Shown here piece after piece: positions 50,834-61,744 of a stretch of DNA of 64,000 nucleotides (within the stretch, counting starts at the first letter, position 1; every line of letters starts with the position of its first letter). The notes beneath the pieces were generated by a model. It did not search any database, was not told the DNA's origin, and saw nothing but the letters and a program-made list of their open reading frames with translations. This DNA is from Pseudoips prasinana (taxonomy: Eukaryota > Arthropoda > Insecta > Lepidoptera > Nolidae). The DNA is taken from positions 23,705,934 through 23,769,933 of the forward strand of contig OX621252.1 in the NCBI GenBank assembly GCA_951640165.1, in the 5' to 3' direction. A program made the translations under genes and the position numbers.

Positions 50834-50972
50834 TACAGTCAGTCAAAAAAGTGTCGGGAATGGATGATTTGTTTATGGTTCCAAATTCAAATTTTTGATT
50901 TTTTTTGTTGTTGTTAGATTGGCACAACTGTTTTCCATTTAGGCGCGGAGTTTGAGTTGCATCTGTTATTTA

Positions 50973-51295
50973 TCTATACATATAATAAAATCGTAGGAAA
51001 GCCAAAACTGTACATTGAATATTTTTTTAAAGGATACTTGAGGCGTGATCTACAGTCGATATATAAGCCAAAAATATAGTTTTTAGAATTTTTGTCTGTG
51101 TGTCTGTTTGTCTGTATGTATGTCCGGGTTAAACTCGAAAAGTACTGCATGGATTTAATTCAAATTTTGCATGAATATTACTAAGAGGTCGGGTCAACAT
51201 ATAGGCTACATATTACCACGCTATAACCTACGGGGGAGGAGCTATGATATAATTTATAAAATTTAACGCGGGTAAAACTGCGGGGCACAGCTAGT
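50973..51295 (+). mobile_element. Non-autonomous Helitron, family H1, nested in mariner
   Basis: A|TCTATACATATAATAAAATC to ACGCGGGTAAAACTGCGGGG and CACAGCTAG|T. 323 bp with intact ends. Confidence 0.93.
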
Positions 51296-51353
51296 ATTCA
51301 ATACAGTGCTGGTTTTAGTAATATCATATATACTGCGTATTGCAAATTTCATA

Positions 51354-52193
51354 ATGGACAAAAATATTGAACAAAGAGTTTGTCTTAAATTTTGTATCGC
51401 TAATGCAATTTCGTGTTCAGAGTTACTGAAAATGTTACAGAAGGCTTACGGTGAATCGACTTTATCAAAAACTCGTGCTTATAAGTGGTTCAAAGCGTTC
51501 AAAAGCGGTCGAGATGTGATGAAAGATTTGCCTCGCTCTGGTAGGCCATCAACGTCTGCAACTGAAGTTAACATCGCAAAAGTGAAGGAAATAGTGACTG
51601 AAAATCCTCATTCAACTCTGAGAGAGATAGCCGCCGAACTTTCTGTATCTCACGAGTCGATTCGTACCATTTTAACTAATCATTTGGGTATGAAACATGT
51701 TGCCGCTCGCCTAGTCCCAAAAGATCTGAATTTTCTCCAAAAACTCAATCGCATGAAAGTCGCTGAGGACATGGTAGAACGAGTCAATTCCGACCCAACA
51801 TTCATGAAACGCATTGTTACTGGTGACGAGACGTGGGTTTACGAGTTTGTCATGCAAACTAGTCAACAAGCTTCGGAGTGGCGCCTTCGAACTGAACCGA
51901 AACCGAAAAAACCACGCCATAGTCAATCAAAAGTCAAAGTCATGTTGACTGTTTTCTTTGACTATCGCGGTGTTGTGCACTCTGAATTCTTACCGGAAGG
52001 TCAAACGGTAAATAAAGAATATTATTTGAGCGTTATGCGGCGTTCAAGAGAGCAAATTCGACGAAAAAGGCCAGATTTGTGGAAAGAAAATTCTTGGATT
52101 TTGCACCACGATAATGCGCCTTCGCACAAGGCCATCATTGTGAACGAATTTTTGACCAAACACTCAACAAATACCATCCAGCAACCACCATAG
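51354..52193 (+). pseudogene. mariner transposase, C-terminally truncated
   Basis: 279 codons in one frame (full length would be about 345). The N-terminal part has two helix-turn-helix regions: ISCSELLKMLQKAYGES with TRAYKWFKAFKSGR, then STLREIAAELSVSHESIRTI. The catalytic residues are GDETWVYEF (first Asp), VFFDYRGVVHSEFLP (second Asp) and HHDNAPSHKA (third Asp), the D,D34D arrangement of mariner. The conserved YSPDLAP block and everything after it are gone; the frame ends shortly after NTIQQPP. Confidence 0.93.
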
Positions 52194-53185
52194 TGTCGCG
52201 TGTCAAAGACTTTGAGATCTGTCTGTTGAGCTGCCGGTATCTGGTAGCATCATCAGAGGATGTCAGAACCATTTTCCGTCTTTCGTCCATAAGCTGCAGG
52301 GTATAGTCAGAGATCTTTTTGGTTCTGTTTGTACGGTGGGCCTTGAAGACCTTAGACCCAGCCGTATGGACAGCTTCTACGAGCCTGTCATGGTATGAGT
52401 CCACTTCCTCGTAATCTGCTAGGCATTCGAAACGGTTTTGCAGTTCGAGCTGAAAGGGTTCAGGGTTTTGGATGTGGATGGGTAAAGGTCGGAGCGTAGA
52501 CTTTATTAGTCGGGACCTCTGGAGCTTGACATTTAGGTTCAATGAGCCTCTCACCAGTCTGTGATCGCTCCCGGTTTTAACCGTATTGATCACTGAGACG
52601 TCATTGAACACCTGTCTACTCGTCGACAAGATAAAGTCTATCTCGTTTTTTGTTTTACCATCGGGGCTTACCCAGGTCCATTTGCGGTTTTCCGACTTCT
52701 TGAAAAAGGAGTTCATCATAAAGAGTCCCTCCTTCTCCATGAAGTCGGCCAACATTTGGCCCCGGGGATTCCGGTCTCCAGTTCCAAATTGCCCCACTTT
52801 CAGCTCATTCCCGAATCGTTTACCCAGCTTCGCGTTAAAGTCCCCCATGACCACAGTGAAATAAGAGTTCGAGGTATGTATGGCTCTAGAAATATCCTCA
52901 TACATGACCTCAACCTCATCGTCGGAGTGCGTCGAAGTCGGCGCGTAAACCTGTATGACCTTCAACGAATACCGCTTGGTAATTCTGAGTATAAGGTACG
53001 CAACCCTAGTCGACACACTCTTGATTTTCACTATGTTGTGGACGAGGGACTTGTGGACTATGAACCCAACACCACCTTGGGAGAGTTGGTCGCCTTCCCG
53101 GAAATAGAACAGATTCCCGGATTTCAGGATTATCGTGTCCTCCCCCTCTCTTCGGACTTCAGATAATCCTATTATGTCCCTTATA
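52194..53185 (-). pseudogene. RTE-clade LINE endonuclease domain
   Basis: An open minus-strand frame from 53185: DIIGLSEVRREGED, GGVGFIVHKSL, YAPTSTHSDDE, TVVMGDFNAKLG (catalytic Asp intact) and ADFMEKEGLFMMNSF. Then KWTWVSPDGKTKNEIDFIL and TGSDHRLVRG (catalytic His), and a coiled linker with TNRTKKISDYTLQLMDERR. It belongs to the APE-type endonuclease of RTE LINEs. The reverse transcriptase is missing; the fragment abuts mariner on one side and a Helitron on the other. Confidence 0.92.
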
Positions 53186-53500
53186 TCTATATACATTTAT
53201 AAAAAAATCGTAGGAAAGTTAAAACTGTACATTGTATATTTTTTTAAAAGATAATTGGGTCGTGTTCTACAATCTACATCAAAGCCAAAAATACAGTTTT
53301 TAGAATTTTGGCTGTTTGTCTGTATGTATGTCCGGGCTAAACTCAAAAAGTACTGCATGGATTTACTTCAAACTTTGCATGAATATTACTAAGAGGTCGG
53401 GTCAACTTATAGGCTACATTTTATGACGCTATCACCTACGGGGGAGGAGCTCTGATAATTTATAAAGTTTAACACGGGTAAAACCGCGGGACACAGCTAG
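53186..53500 (+). mobile_element. Non-autonomous Helitron, family H1
   Basis: A|TCTATATACATTTATAAAAA to CACGGGTAAAACCGCGGGAC and ACAGCTAG|T. It borders the RTE fragment exactly at the A. Confidence 0.92.
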
Positions 53501-53915
53501 TTTTAAATAAATTATTAAAGTGAAGTTTCATGTGGCAATACGGTGGCGCCCATGGTCGCATCACCATGTAGTATTTTATTCTCAAATATTTGTGCAAGTG
53601 TTCTACGGTATTTGTGTTTTGATCAGTGTTTTTGATATAAATGTTATTATTCACTTGAACGTAATGGAAAAAGGGAGAGGTGGTAATCAAATTTTAAAAA
53701 ATCAAGAATAAACCGAAAATAGCAGTAAGAAATAAAGTTTTATTATTTTTTTTTCGTTCGTTTTTTTATTTTATCGATATACCTACTCCAAAATCAGATA
53801 AAAGAAAAATAAATTAAATATTTGGACCAATTGTTGTTTCTGCCAATTGGATTAATAGCAAAAGGCTTCGAAAAACACCTACGTTAGGCGGTTGGGTCAA
53901 GAACAAGATCCAATG
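53501..53915. other. No recognised feature
   Basis: Unassigned; one short frame at 53520-53711 has no homology. Confidence 0.4.
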
Positions 53916-54220
53916 AAAACCGGCCAAGTGCGAGTCGGTTTTTAGGGTTCCGTATCCAAAGGGTAAAACGGGACCCTATTACTAAGAATTCGCTGTCTGT
54001 CTGTCCGTCTGTCACCAGGCTGTATCTCATAAACCGTGATAGTTAGACAGTTGAATTTTTCACAGATGATGTACTTCTGTTGCCGTTATAACAACAAATA
54101 CTAAAATAACAAAATATAATAAATATTAAGGGGGCTCCCATACAACAAACGTTGCTTATTTTTTTAGATAATGGTACGAAACCCTTCGTGCGCAAGTCCG
54201 ACTCGCACTTCGCCGGTTTT
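53916..54220. mobile_element. Short element with TIRs, common lepidopteran type
   Basis: The left end AAAACCGGCCAAGTGCGAGT and right end CCGACTCGCACTTCGCCGGT, then TTT, are inverted over about 22 bp with one mismatch. Inside are GGTTCCGTATCC, ACGGGACCCTATTACTAAG, a GTCTGTCTGTCCGTCTGTCA run and GGGGGCTCCCATACAACAAA. Confidence 0.85.
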
Positions 54221-54225
54221 TTTTT

Positions 54226-54292
54226 AGTTTTGGGAATCTAATCCCTGTGTCACGGGGTACTTTACAAACATATAATAGACGGACACAAATCA
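54226..54292 (-). mobile_element. SINE family B 3' fragment
   Basis: GGGAATCTAATCCCTGTGTC, ACGGGGTACTTTACAAACAT and AATAGACGGACACAAAT. Head and linker missing. Confidence 0.8.
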
Positions 54293-54759
54293 GATTCATT
54301 CCATTATTATACCAACAATACTTACTTATTTATTACTTAGAATAGTCGTGGTGAGTTTAATGCATTCAGTTACCTTGGCACTGGAAAAAGGGAACCGCGA
54401 GCCATTCAGTTATCTGAGTTGGGAACACCCAAATACTCCGAAATATTTTATTCCGAATTTTGATGTTCCGATTTTTAAAAGTCCGAATTTCATAATACCT
54501 AAGAATTGTAATGTCTTTTATTAAAAATCACGAAATTTATCTTTCCGAAATTCGTAAATGCGATTTGTTAGTATTCCGATTTATATAGACGTTCTAAGAG
54601 CCAAATGCTCGAAGGGTTCTTGGTACGAAAAACGACATTCCGAATTTCAATACTTCGAATAAACTAAAAATCATAACGTTGTGCTACAAAATTTTGTGAC
54701 AGAAACGAATCGCTGCAAAACCGACTTCACGTAGTCTTGTCTGCCCTACCCTAGAGTGT
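54293..54759. other. AT-rich, no gene
   Basis: Several TTCCGAA/TTCGGAA-like motifs recur here (54440-54660) without regular spacing. Nothing coding. Confidence 0.4.
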
Positions 54760-55100
54760 AATTTAAGCCCGCGTAGGCGCGGAGGAGTGGGGCGGCCCGC
54801 GAGCTGAGGAGCAGGCGGTTTGAAGGATAAGCTCACGTGCGGCCGCCCAAACCCCGCAGCGCCGCAGCCGTGACAGAAACAATGCTTGCTGCATGTTGCA
54901 TGCCTGCTTGCTTGCTGCATTCCTGCTTGCATGTTGCATGCCTGCTTGCATGATGCATGCTTGCTTGCATGTTGCGTGCTTTCTTGCATGCTGCATGCTT
55001 GCTTGCATGCTACATGCTTGCTTGCATGCTGCATGCTTGCATGCATGCTGCATGCCTGCTTGCATGCTGCATACCTGCCTGCTTGCATTTTGCATGCAGC
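54760..55100. repeat. GC-rich block plus GCATGC minisatellite, copy 1
   Basis: The GC-rich block (GGCCGCCCAAACCCCGCAGC, GCCGTGACAGAAACAATGCT) runs into an irregular repeat of about 20 bp built from GCATGC and TTGCT (TGCTTGCTTGCATGCTGCAT). It gives long open frames rich in Cys, Met, His and Gln on both strands, which are by-products of the repeat. Confidence 0.85.
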
Positions 55101-55189
55101 TGCCGAGTGCCAGATTCCCTCTATTGTTGGTGAATCATTTGGGTTAGGTTAGGTTAGAACTGTGACCGGGGAGACAAAAAAAAGCAAGC

Positions 55190-55355
55190 CGAAGCTGCAG
55201 TGGTCAGCGTTTAAACCATTTGCGACGATAAGCTCGCGTGGGGCCGCCCAAACCCCGCAGCGCCGGAGCCGTGACAGAAACAATGTTTGCTGCATGCTGC
55301 ATGCCTGCTTGCATGCTGCATTCCTGCTTGCATGTTGCATGCCTGCTTGCATTAT
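55190..55355. repeat. GC-rich block plus GCATGC minisatellite, copy 2
   Basis: Shorter second copy of 54820-55000: TAAGCTCGCGTGGGGCCGCC, GCCGTGACAGAAACAATGTT and TGCATGCTGCATGCCTGCTT. Between the copies stands GGGTTAGGTTAGGTTAG (55139-55155). Confidence 0.85.
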
Positions 55356-55384
55356 GGCGAATTATTTTTGACTCCAAATATAAT

Positions 55385-56650
55385 TCGCCTAAGTGCAGTG
55401 CAGTGTGGACGTGCGTAGCGGATTCAACCAGTGTTTTTTTTTCTGTTGGTTAATTTTAATTCTCACTTACTCTAACGGTGTTTATATGGACTATTCCTGC
55501 CCGGAGGGCCGTCTGAGAAAGAAACAAATATATTAGTGCAGTTCATTTTCTACGGCTTCCCGACCGGATTTAAACCTCGGACGCTGGGATTCGTGGACGA
55601 CTGCCCCTACCACCGCGCTAACAAGGTTAGTCACCACTCGTTGAAAACATCGACCGCACTACGTGCATCTCACCCCTGTGCAGCATGGATTGCCCCGTTC
55701 AGTGTATGCGATAAGGAACAACGGAGGATATATTAAATTCCTAAACGCCTATAAAACTGTCAGGAGCAATCCACACTTACACGTTTGATCATAATAATCA
55801 AGGCAACATGCTTAGCTCATCTCACACTTCTTCTAAACCTACGTTAAGTCCAGACCATTCTGTTTCTGAGCCGGACTTGTCAAAGCAAAAAGAACCAAAA
55901 AAAAACCACCAGAACTGTCTGTCTCTCTGTGCACGTCAAAAACGGAAGGAAAGGGAGTGTGACCACACCGAGTTGCTCGATAAAATACAAAACGATCTCA
56001 AAACCACTCTCGACAATTGGAAAATAAGTTTTGATGAATCGTTGGCCACTTTATATACCAGTATAAATACTATTAACAGCAACCTAAACTCCTACATGGA
56101 AAAAACAAGTAAGGAGTTGAAACTTTCACGCTCAGAACAAACTAACATCAAGGCAGATATAACCAAATTAAGAAAAGGCGTAAGTGGTACTCAAATCTCC
56201 GCTCAACACATCTCCGATCAATACGATGACATGCAAAAACGTCTCAAAGTAATCGAGTCACGTGGATCAGATCAAAATCACACTCTAATAAAGGACTTGG
56301 AAGCAAAATTAGACATGATAGAACAACAGGCTAAACAAAGCAACCTAGAGAGTTCTAATGTTCCCGAAAAACAAGGAGAAAACTTGGTTACAATACTCGA
56401 AGAAATCAGAAATAAAATTAACTGCCCCATTCCTTTAACAGAAATTACATCGATACACCGTGTACCACACGCCACAACTAACGCGAGACCGAAAAACATC
56501 GTGGTACAACTAAAATCACGCACTCTACGTAACATCGGCTAAAGAAAGGTATCGAGTCTTCTCAAGTGGGCATCATAGGAGCTTCACAACCTATCTACAT
56601 TAATGAACACCTCACGCTAAAAAAAAAGCAATTATTACTGTGTGCCCGCG
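55385..56650 (+). mobile_element. LINE 5' part with ORF1
   Basis: A 5' UTR (GTGCAGTGCAGTGTGGACGT from about 55395; CCCGGAGGGCCGTCTGAGAA) precedes an ORF1. After the ORF1 break the frame resumes briefly (a YINEHLTL-like peptide at about 56597). No ORF2 follows. The element is therefore a 3'-deleted LINE. Confidence 0.65.
55808..56542 (+). pseudogene. LINE ORF1 (coiled coil plus RRM-like end), truncated
   Basis: 244 codons. A polar N-terminal tail (HTSSKPTLSPDHSVSEPDL) with a basic patch is followed by a helical coiled-coil region at about residues 55-175 (LLDKIQNDLKTTLDN; ELKLSRSEQTNIKADITKL). Then QQAKQSNLESSNVPEKQGEN, ILEEIRNKINCPI, SIHRVPHA and RPKNIVVQLKSRTLR form the RNA-binding end typical of LINE ORF1. 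It stops at NIG; a frame change just behind it removes the last part. It is a nucleic-acid chaperone-like protein in intact relatives. Confidence 0.8.
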
Positions 56651-57362
56651 ATGCAGTGAAGAAATAAAACTATAAATTTATCTGAGTGAAGCACTCCACA
56701 ATCCTTGGCCAACGCTCTGAAACCTCACCTATCATAGCTATAAGATCTACAGATCTATAAGATATACGTAAAATTAAAGCTAATAATTAATACTAATTAT
56801 ACTAACATAATCTACTCTATCTTAAATTTATAGTAGGTACATAATTTAGCGACCATGGCTACTTTTTATTCTGTGCTCAAACTCTAACTCAATACCATAT
56901 TAGTAATACGTGGAAACGTCGTGGATTGTATAATTAACCAATGTCACCCTTATCACATTTTCGCTGTAAGATATATTGTACAATTGTTTGTTACCCAAAA
57001 AAAGAAAAAAAAATCACGTTTAATAACCTTAGCACTTTTTCATTAATCATGTTGCTATCATCACGTCTTTATTCCTGATTTTATGTAAAAAAAATTTTTG
57101 CAAATTTTGCCGTGTAAATTGTATAGTTTATAATCTGTTTGAATAAACCACGACTCTTACTGAATTGTATAGATAGATAAGCATTCGAAGACTGTGATCG
57201 CTGGTGGAGGTTAAAAACCAGGTTTACAGATGAGAGACGGGAGCCCCCGTGGTCCTCGCCGGTGAACAGCCAACCTGTGCTGTATAGGATCTTCACCACT
57301 TTCATTAGCTACCTAAGTGGACGACTTAGAGACGAAGAACACTAGAATAATAGTTTAAAAAC
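56651..57362. other. Unassigned, with one repeat-like block
   Basis: 57180-57320 (CGAACAGCC-type: GGTGAACAGCCAACCTGTGC, TAGCTACCTAAGTGGACGAC) looks like part of an interspersed repeat in reverse. The rest is AT-rich. Confidence 0.4.
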
Positions 57363-57692
57363 TAAAAGACACGCTTTTAGCACGCACTAAAAATTACAAA
57401 ACGTCCGCCATATTGGATTTAAGTCACATGGATATTTTTTTCGTATCCCTGACAGCAAACCCTTTTATTTGATACCTATATCTTGGGGGTGGATTTCAAC
57501 CAGCCAGTCCGCCATCTTTGCGAGGCCGCCATATTGGATTTGTAATGATGTTTCTTAGCTAGTCATATATTGCCATCAGAACTCACTGCGTGTGCAAAAT
57601 TTCATCCTAATCGGAAACCGGGAAGTGGGTCAAATTAAGATTCCAAGATTTTCTTACATACATAGTTACAAGTGAAGCTAATAAAAGCGTGT
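57363..57692. mobile_element. MITE-like repeat with short TIRs
   Basis: The left end ACACGCTTTTAGCACG is matched by the right end TAATAAAAGCGTGT (inverse). Inside are CCGCCATATTGGATTTAAGT and, again, GCCGCCATATTGGATTTGTA. Also GCAAAATTTCATCCTAATCG. No coding sequence. Confidence 0.6.
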
Positions 57693-57887
57693 TAAAAACA
57701 CGGGCTATCATTTCTTGTGTCTTATTTAATTTTATTTATCAGTATGTATGATTTAATATTTATTTATGATTATATTATTGTATTCCAGACTGTGAGTATA
57801 ATAATAATATTTAATATGCGTTTAAACGATGGTAGTGTGTATAGTAAAGTAATAAAATCGAAAATATTCAATTGTAAAGTAAGCTTG

Positions 57888-58395
57888 TCTGGAAGAGATC
57901 GCAGTTAGCGATAATACCGCCCACTCTACGATATATATATGTATATATTTTTGAAGTTATACTTCTTTTGGCGCGATGGAGAAAAATGATGAGAGTGAAT
58001 TTTTACGATGCGCGCGCACACCGACACCAAAAAATTTAACAGCATGAAGTTAGTTCTAGGTGGTATGAGAGTGAATTTTTACTATGTTCAAGTTGTATAT
58101 TAAGAAGTATAACTTCTAACGCGTGTGCATAAGTACACACAAGTTTTTTTTTTTAATGAATACATTTTTTTCTCATCACACATTATACTAAACATATAGA
58201 AACGAATAAATAATAAACATAAAAAGAAACGAATAAGAAAAAAATAAGGTATTTATTAGGCTAACTTTCTGAGAGACTGGTGCCTGATTTAGGTTTAGTA
58301 AAAAACCTGTACACCATATCTAATGCTATGTTACTCTCATATGTAAATCGTGGTGTACAATAAAGAGTATTTGTATTTTATTGTAATTCTATTTA
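57888..58395 (+). mobile_element. LINE 3' tail split by a palindromic repeat
   Basis: TTGTCTGGAAGAGATCGCAG and GATAATACCGCCCACTCTAC are the left part; CATATGTAAATCGTGGTGTA and CAATAAAGAGTATTTGTATT the right part, contiguous in the copy at 28803-28900. The intervening 57935-58330 begins TTTTTGAAGTTATACTTCTT and has AAGAAGTATAACTTCTAACG at 58101, an inverted pair, so a second element inserted here. Confidence 0.65.
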
Positions 58396-58845
58396 AACAA
58401 ATAGGCATGACAACTTCATAAGAAATATACAGAACAAAAATAAACTTCGTAAACACCTTAACAACACAGCCATCACATCTCCTTCTTCGCCAAACCGAAG
58501 AAAATAAATTACCCGCCCCACATCGCTTCCGCAAGTATAAAATAACTTACGATGAGATTATGAGAAGCTTACTTGTGTAGTCCTCTTCTCAACTTGGATG
58601 AACAACGTTTATTACGTCACAAATAAACTATACAATTTATAAATCAATATAAGATGTATTAAGATATTTCACAAGACTTTAAATAAATGCTATCATGCCT
58701 AGTTTTGGTTATAAAACTAAAACTAACTTGATTGAATCCTAAAATTATGAAAGACAAACGCCGAAAAGGTAGTATATACCCCACTCCAAGTTTCCTTATA
58801 AAACTTTCTGGTAACTTCTTTTGCTTTCTCGGCCCATATTTTGAC
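58396..58845. other. No recognised feature
   Basis: AT-rich; nothing assigned. Confidence 0.4.
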
Positions 58846-58993
58846 TTGCCTGTTGGCGTGGTTGGCAAATGCTTGCTTTTCACGCCGGAGGTCGTGGGTT
58901 CGATTCCCACCCAGGACAGATATTTGTGTGCATGAATATGTCTGTTTGTCCTGAGTCTGGATGTAATATATTTTTACAAAAGAAAAGTAGTAT
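58846..58993 (+). mobile_element. SINE family A, 3'-truncated
   Basis: CCTGTTGGCGTGGTTGGCAA, B box GGGTTCGATTCCCACCCAGG and GTCTGTTTGTCCTGAGTCTG. It stops at GAAAAGTAGTATATC. Confidence 0.85.
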
Positions 58994-59580
58994 ATCGACG
59001 GTTAGAAGGAAGTACTATAAGCGACACTTTTTTCGAATATAACTTGTGAATGCCATCTTACTTAAAATTTTCCGCTCTTTCGAATGGGCTTCTCGTGGCT
59101 CTACGATGAGTTTTTTTGTCGCTTATGCCCCAGCAAAAATCTGCGTTTTACAAGTGACCCTTTGGCATAATCGACCGATTTTCAGGTCCTTTTAACCTCG
59201 AAGGCGTTTATACCCCAGTAAAAATTGCATCTCTTTTGCTTTATAGTCGGTAATGTCTTCTTACTACTTACTAGCGTAGACATTGCGGGCGCTTACGGCT
59301 CTCTACCTATGCCGTCAAAAACATTAAGCGTCGGTTATGCCTTACTACTATATGTAGTTTTACAATACAGCTGTCGCTTATACCCTACTACCTTTTACAC
59401 GTTTACAATACAGCTGTCGCTTATAACTTACTACCTTTTACAAGTTTGCAATACAGCTGTCGCTCATACCCTACTACCTTTCACAAGTTTACAATACAGC
59501 TGTCGCATATACCATAGTACCATTTACTATTTTAATATAAATCTGTATGTTATGCCGTATTACTTCACAATAATTATTTA
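58994..59580 (+). repeat. Element with a 43-bp tandem repeat (four copies)
   Basis: Units start (TACAATACAGCTGTCGC) at 59361, 59404, 59447 and 59490. Each is 43 bp: TACAATACAGCTGTCGCTTA followed by TACCCTACTACCTTTTACAAGTT. Singles of the motif TGTCGCTTATGCC lie upstream (59117), and ATAAGCGACA at 59013 is its inverse. An open frame of 119 codons across it is repeat-made. Confidence 0.8.
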
Positions 59581-59894
59581 TTAAATGGCGTTAATGCCAA
59601 TTTGAATCACCGTGTTGTACTCAACTAGCTATTTCGCGTGTCGGTTATTCCAAAATTAGTCGGTCGCATGTAGGTTCGATGGGAAAGGTGTGTGCTAGCG
59701 CGTAAAAAATTGCAAGTTTTTGACGGTAATTTATTTATTTCTATAACCTATTTGGTACGTAATTATCTAATTCAATACTTTTGCATGATTAACGAATGCA
59801 TAACGTATGCACGTACTTTGGCTGACATGAGATAATAATAATTTTGTTTAAAGTAAGTTTTGTTTAAATCTAAGTATACCAAAAACACAATTAC
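59581..59894. other. Unassigned; SINE E end scrap
   Basis: GCACGTACTTTGGCTGACAT at 59808 is the end of a SINE E copy. Otherwise nothing. Confidence 0.4.
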
Positions 59895-60395
59895 AATTCG
59901 TATGCAATATTATTAATATATAAATAACGCTGTATTTGCGAGTTTACCCATCTACACGAAATATATTGCGTTCTAGCTATAGCTTTTGATGTAATTATAA
60001 GATCATGCTCAGAGACACTTTTAAGATCCCGCTCGATAGCCACCTTCTGGGGTATGACTGCCTCACAGAAGGAGACCGCGGCGCCCCATGTGGTCGAGTC
60101 ACCTGCCAGCATCGCATACACGACTGCTGGCGGCGAAAGATCCCGTCCGATCTCAGCCATCAGGACTCGCCTCTCGGTCTCCCAGGCCGGGCACGCCTCT
60201 AACGTATGCTGGGCAGAGTCCAGGTCGCTCCCGCAATGGTGAAAATGTGTTGTCGCTTATCGGCCTATCCGGTTCAGATACTCACCGAAACGGTACGGTA
60301 AGTATCTGAGTCAATCTGTAGATGACGTGACCGTCTTTTCTTCCCACCCAGGCCTCAAGGTGAGGCAGGCTAGCCTTGTTGTCCTGTCTTGGTTG
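59895..60395 (-). pseudogene. R1-clade LINE ORF2 C-terminus (downstream half)
   Basis: Minus-strand peptides in order: LPHLEAWVGRKDGHVIYRLT, GEYLNRIGR, the zinc-knuckle HFHHCGSDLDSAQHTLEACP, and MAEIGRDLSPPAVVYAML, GAAVSFCEAVIPQKVAIERD. These match the C-terminal region of R1-clade LINEs. Frames are broken between the pieces. Confidence 0.82.
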
Positions 60396-61743
60396 GGGTG
60401 TACTTGTGTACAGCACTTCGATCCTTCAGGATCTTTTGTACTAACCCCATTTGGTTTTTACTCTATCCCTAGAGCCCTGAATGAAGTTTTCACGTAATTC
60501 AGTACGCTTGTTAGGGGTAGATCTCTGTAGTCTCCTGGTACTGGTAATGCCAACTCTAGGATGGCCATTCTGTGTCTTGCCAACGCATCGCACTTATTAT
60601 ATGCAGCATTGTTTCATTTCCTTACCCACAGGTCCTGCAGGTCGGGCTGTTTGACAGTCCCAGTTTGTGTAGGTGATAGTTGGTGCCGTAGTGGCCCGTA
60701 AGTACTGCTACTATTAGTCGTAGCTGGTTTATCCCGTATTTCCAAAGGTTTTGGACCAGCTCTTGTCTACTCTTTTTATGAGTTGTTTAGAATGTTTTAG
60801 TTCCTTGATTTTGGTACTGCTTAGCTGTGGATTCCTTTTTATGGATTGTTCCTATTATGTTTGGTGAAATCCCTACGCACGGTTCTGGTTCACAGAACTG
60901 ATCTTCAGTTCCGGCCTAGCCAGTGCACCTGCTTTTTCGTTGCCTTCTATTCCTGTATTGTTTTTAGTACCAAGTTTGTTCAGAACCTAGTCGTTACAGT
61001 TCTGTATTAATTTTGATTCGATTTTCTGTGACATCAGGGCTGTTAATGTAGACTGGCTGTCGCTGAGTATATAAATGGTCTGACTTTTCGTCTCCCTATC
61101 TATTATTACTTACGCGCATGTTATTACCACAAATGTCTCCGCCTGAAACTCTGTCGCGAAGTTACCCATGCTTTCGCTGATACTACAGGATTCATAATAT
61201 ACTACCGCTCCTGTGCCGGATTTCATTTCTGATCCATCTGTACAAAATATTTGAATTAGTTCGCTTTGTTTACAAAGTCTCAATTTCCATTCCTCTCTAC
61301 TAGGGAAGTTATATTGTTTGTCAAATGTATAGGTAGGTTGCATTTTATCACTGCCCAGCCCTATTACATTGACAAGATCTTTCCAGTTTTCTGTCTGCGT
61401 GTGCCTAGTGGGCATACGTTCGTAAGATTTGCCCAGGGCAGTAAGTCTTTGGAGTGTTTTCCATGTCTCTTGTTGTACTTCAATGTGTAGAGGTCCTAGA
61501 TCTAGGTTTACCTCCAAGGCCGCTGTTTCTGTGGTGCTAAACGCCCCTGTCATTGGATTCATTGATATGCAGGCAGTGCGTTGTATTTTGTTTAGCACTT
61601 GTTTAGAGCTTTCTAGTTTTGTACTTGGCCACCAGACGATACTACCGTACATCAGTACCGGTTTCACTATCATTCTGTAAAGCAGGATATATAAGACATG
61701 TAGGATAGCACCAACGGCAAGTTGGCGTGCGTTGAGGCCCAAT
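60396..61743 (-). pseudogene. I-like LINE with RNase H inserted in the R1 element
   Basis: From 61742 on the minus strand: GLNARQLAVGAI, VKPVLMYGSIVWWPSTKLES, KIQRTACISMNPMTGAFSTT and EVNLDLGPLHIEVQQ, the end of a reverse transcriptase. Then an RNase H: IFCTDGSEMKSGTGAVVYY, FATEFQAETF, IYILSDSQSTLTAL and GIEGNEKAGALAR. Finally LVQNLWKYGINQLRLIVAVL, TGHYGTNYHLHKLGL and a Cys-His knuckle CRTCG with HIISKCDALARHR-like sequence. Several stops. It ends near 60396, where R1 sequence resumes. Confidence 0.8.
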
Positions 61744-61744
61744 T

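Larger units (their letters stand above)
50836..52193 (+). mobile_element. mariner element, irritans type, 3'-truncated
   Basis: The 5' end TA|CAGTCAGTCAAAAAAGTGTC, then GGGAATGG and TTGTTGTTGTTAGATTGGCA, has the layout of an irritans-type mariner leader. A Helitron (50973-51295) sits in the leader. The transposase gene follows from 51354 and stops abruptly at about 52190 where RTE sequence begins; the 3' part and right TIR are lost. Confidence 0.85.

Noticed and set aside
54684..55147. Cys/Met/His-rich frames as metallothionein-like or antimicrobial peptides
   Set aside because: They are open on both strands and in several frames because of the GCATGC minisatellite; no signal peptide.
55139..55155. 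Interstitial telomere (TTAGG)
   Set aside because: Only about three units; chance is enough.
59225..59584. 119-codon frame with hydrophobic start as a secreted protein
   Set aside because: It covers the 43-bp repeat; the repeat periodicity is not a multiple of three, and no family fits.
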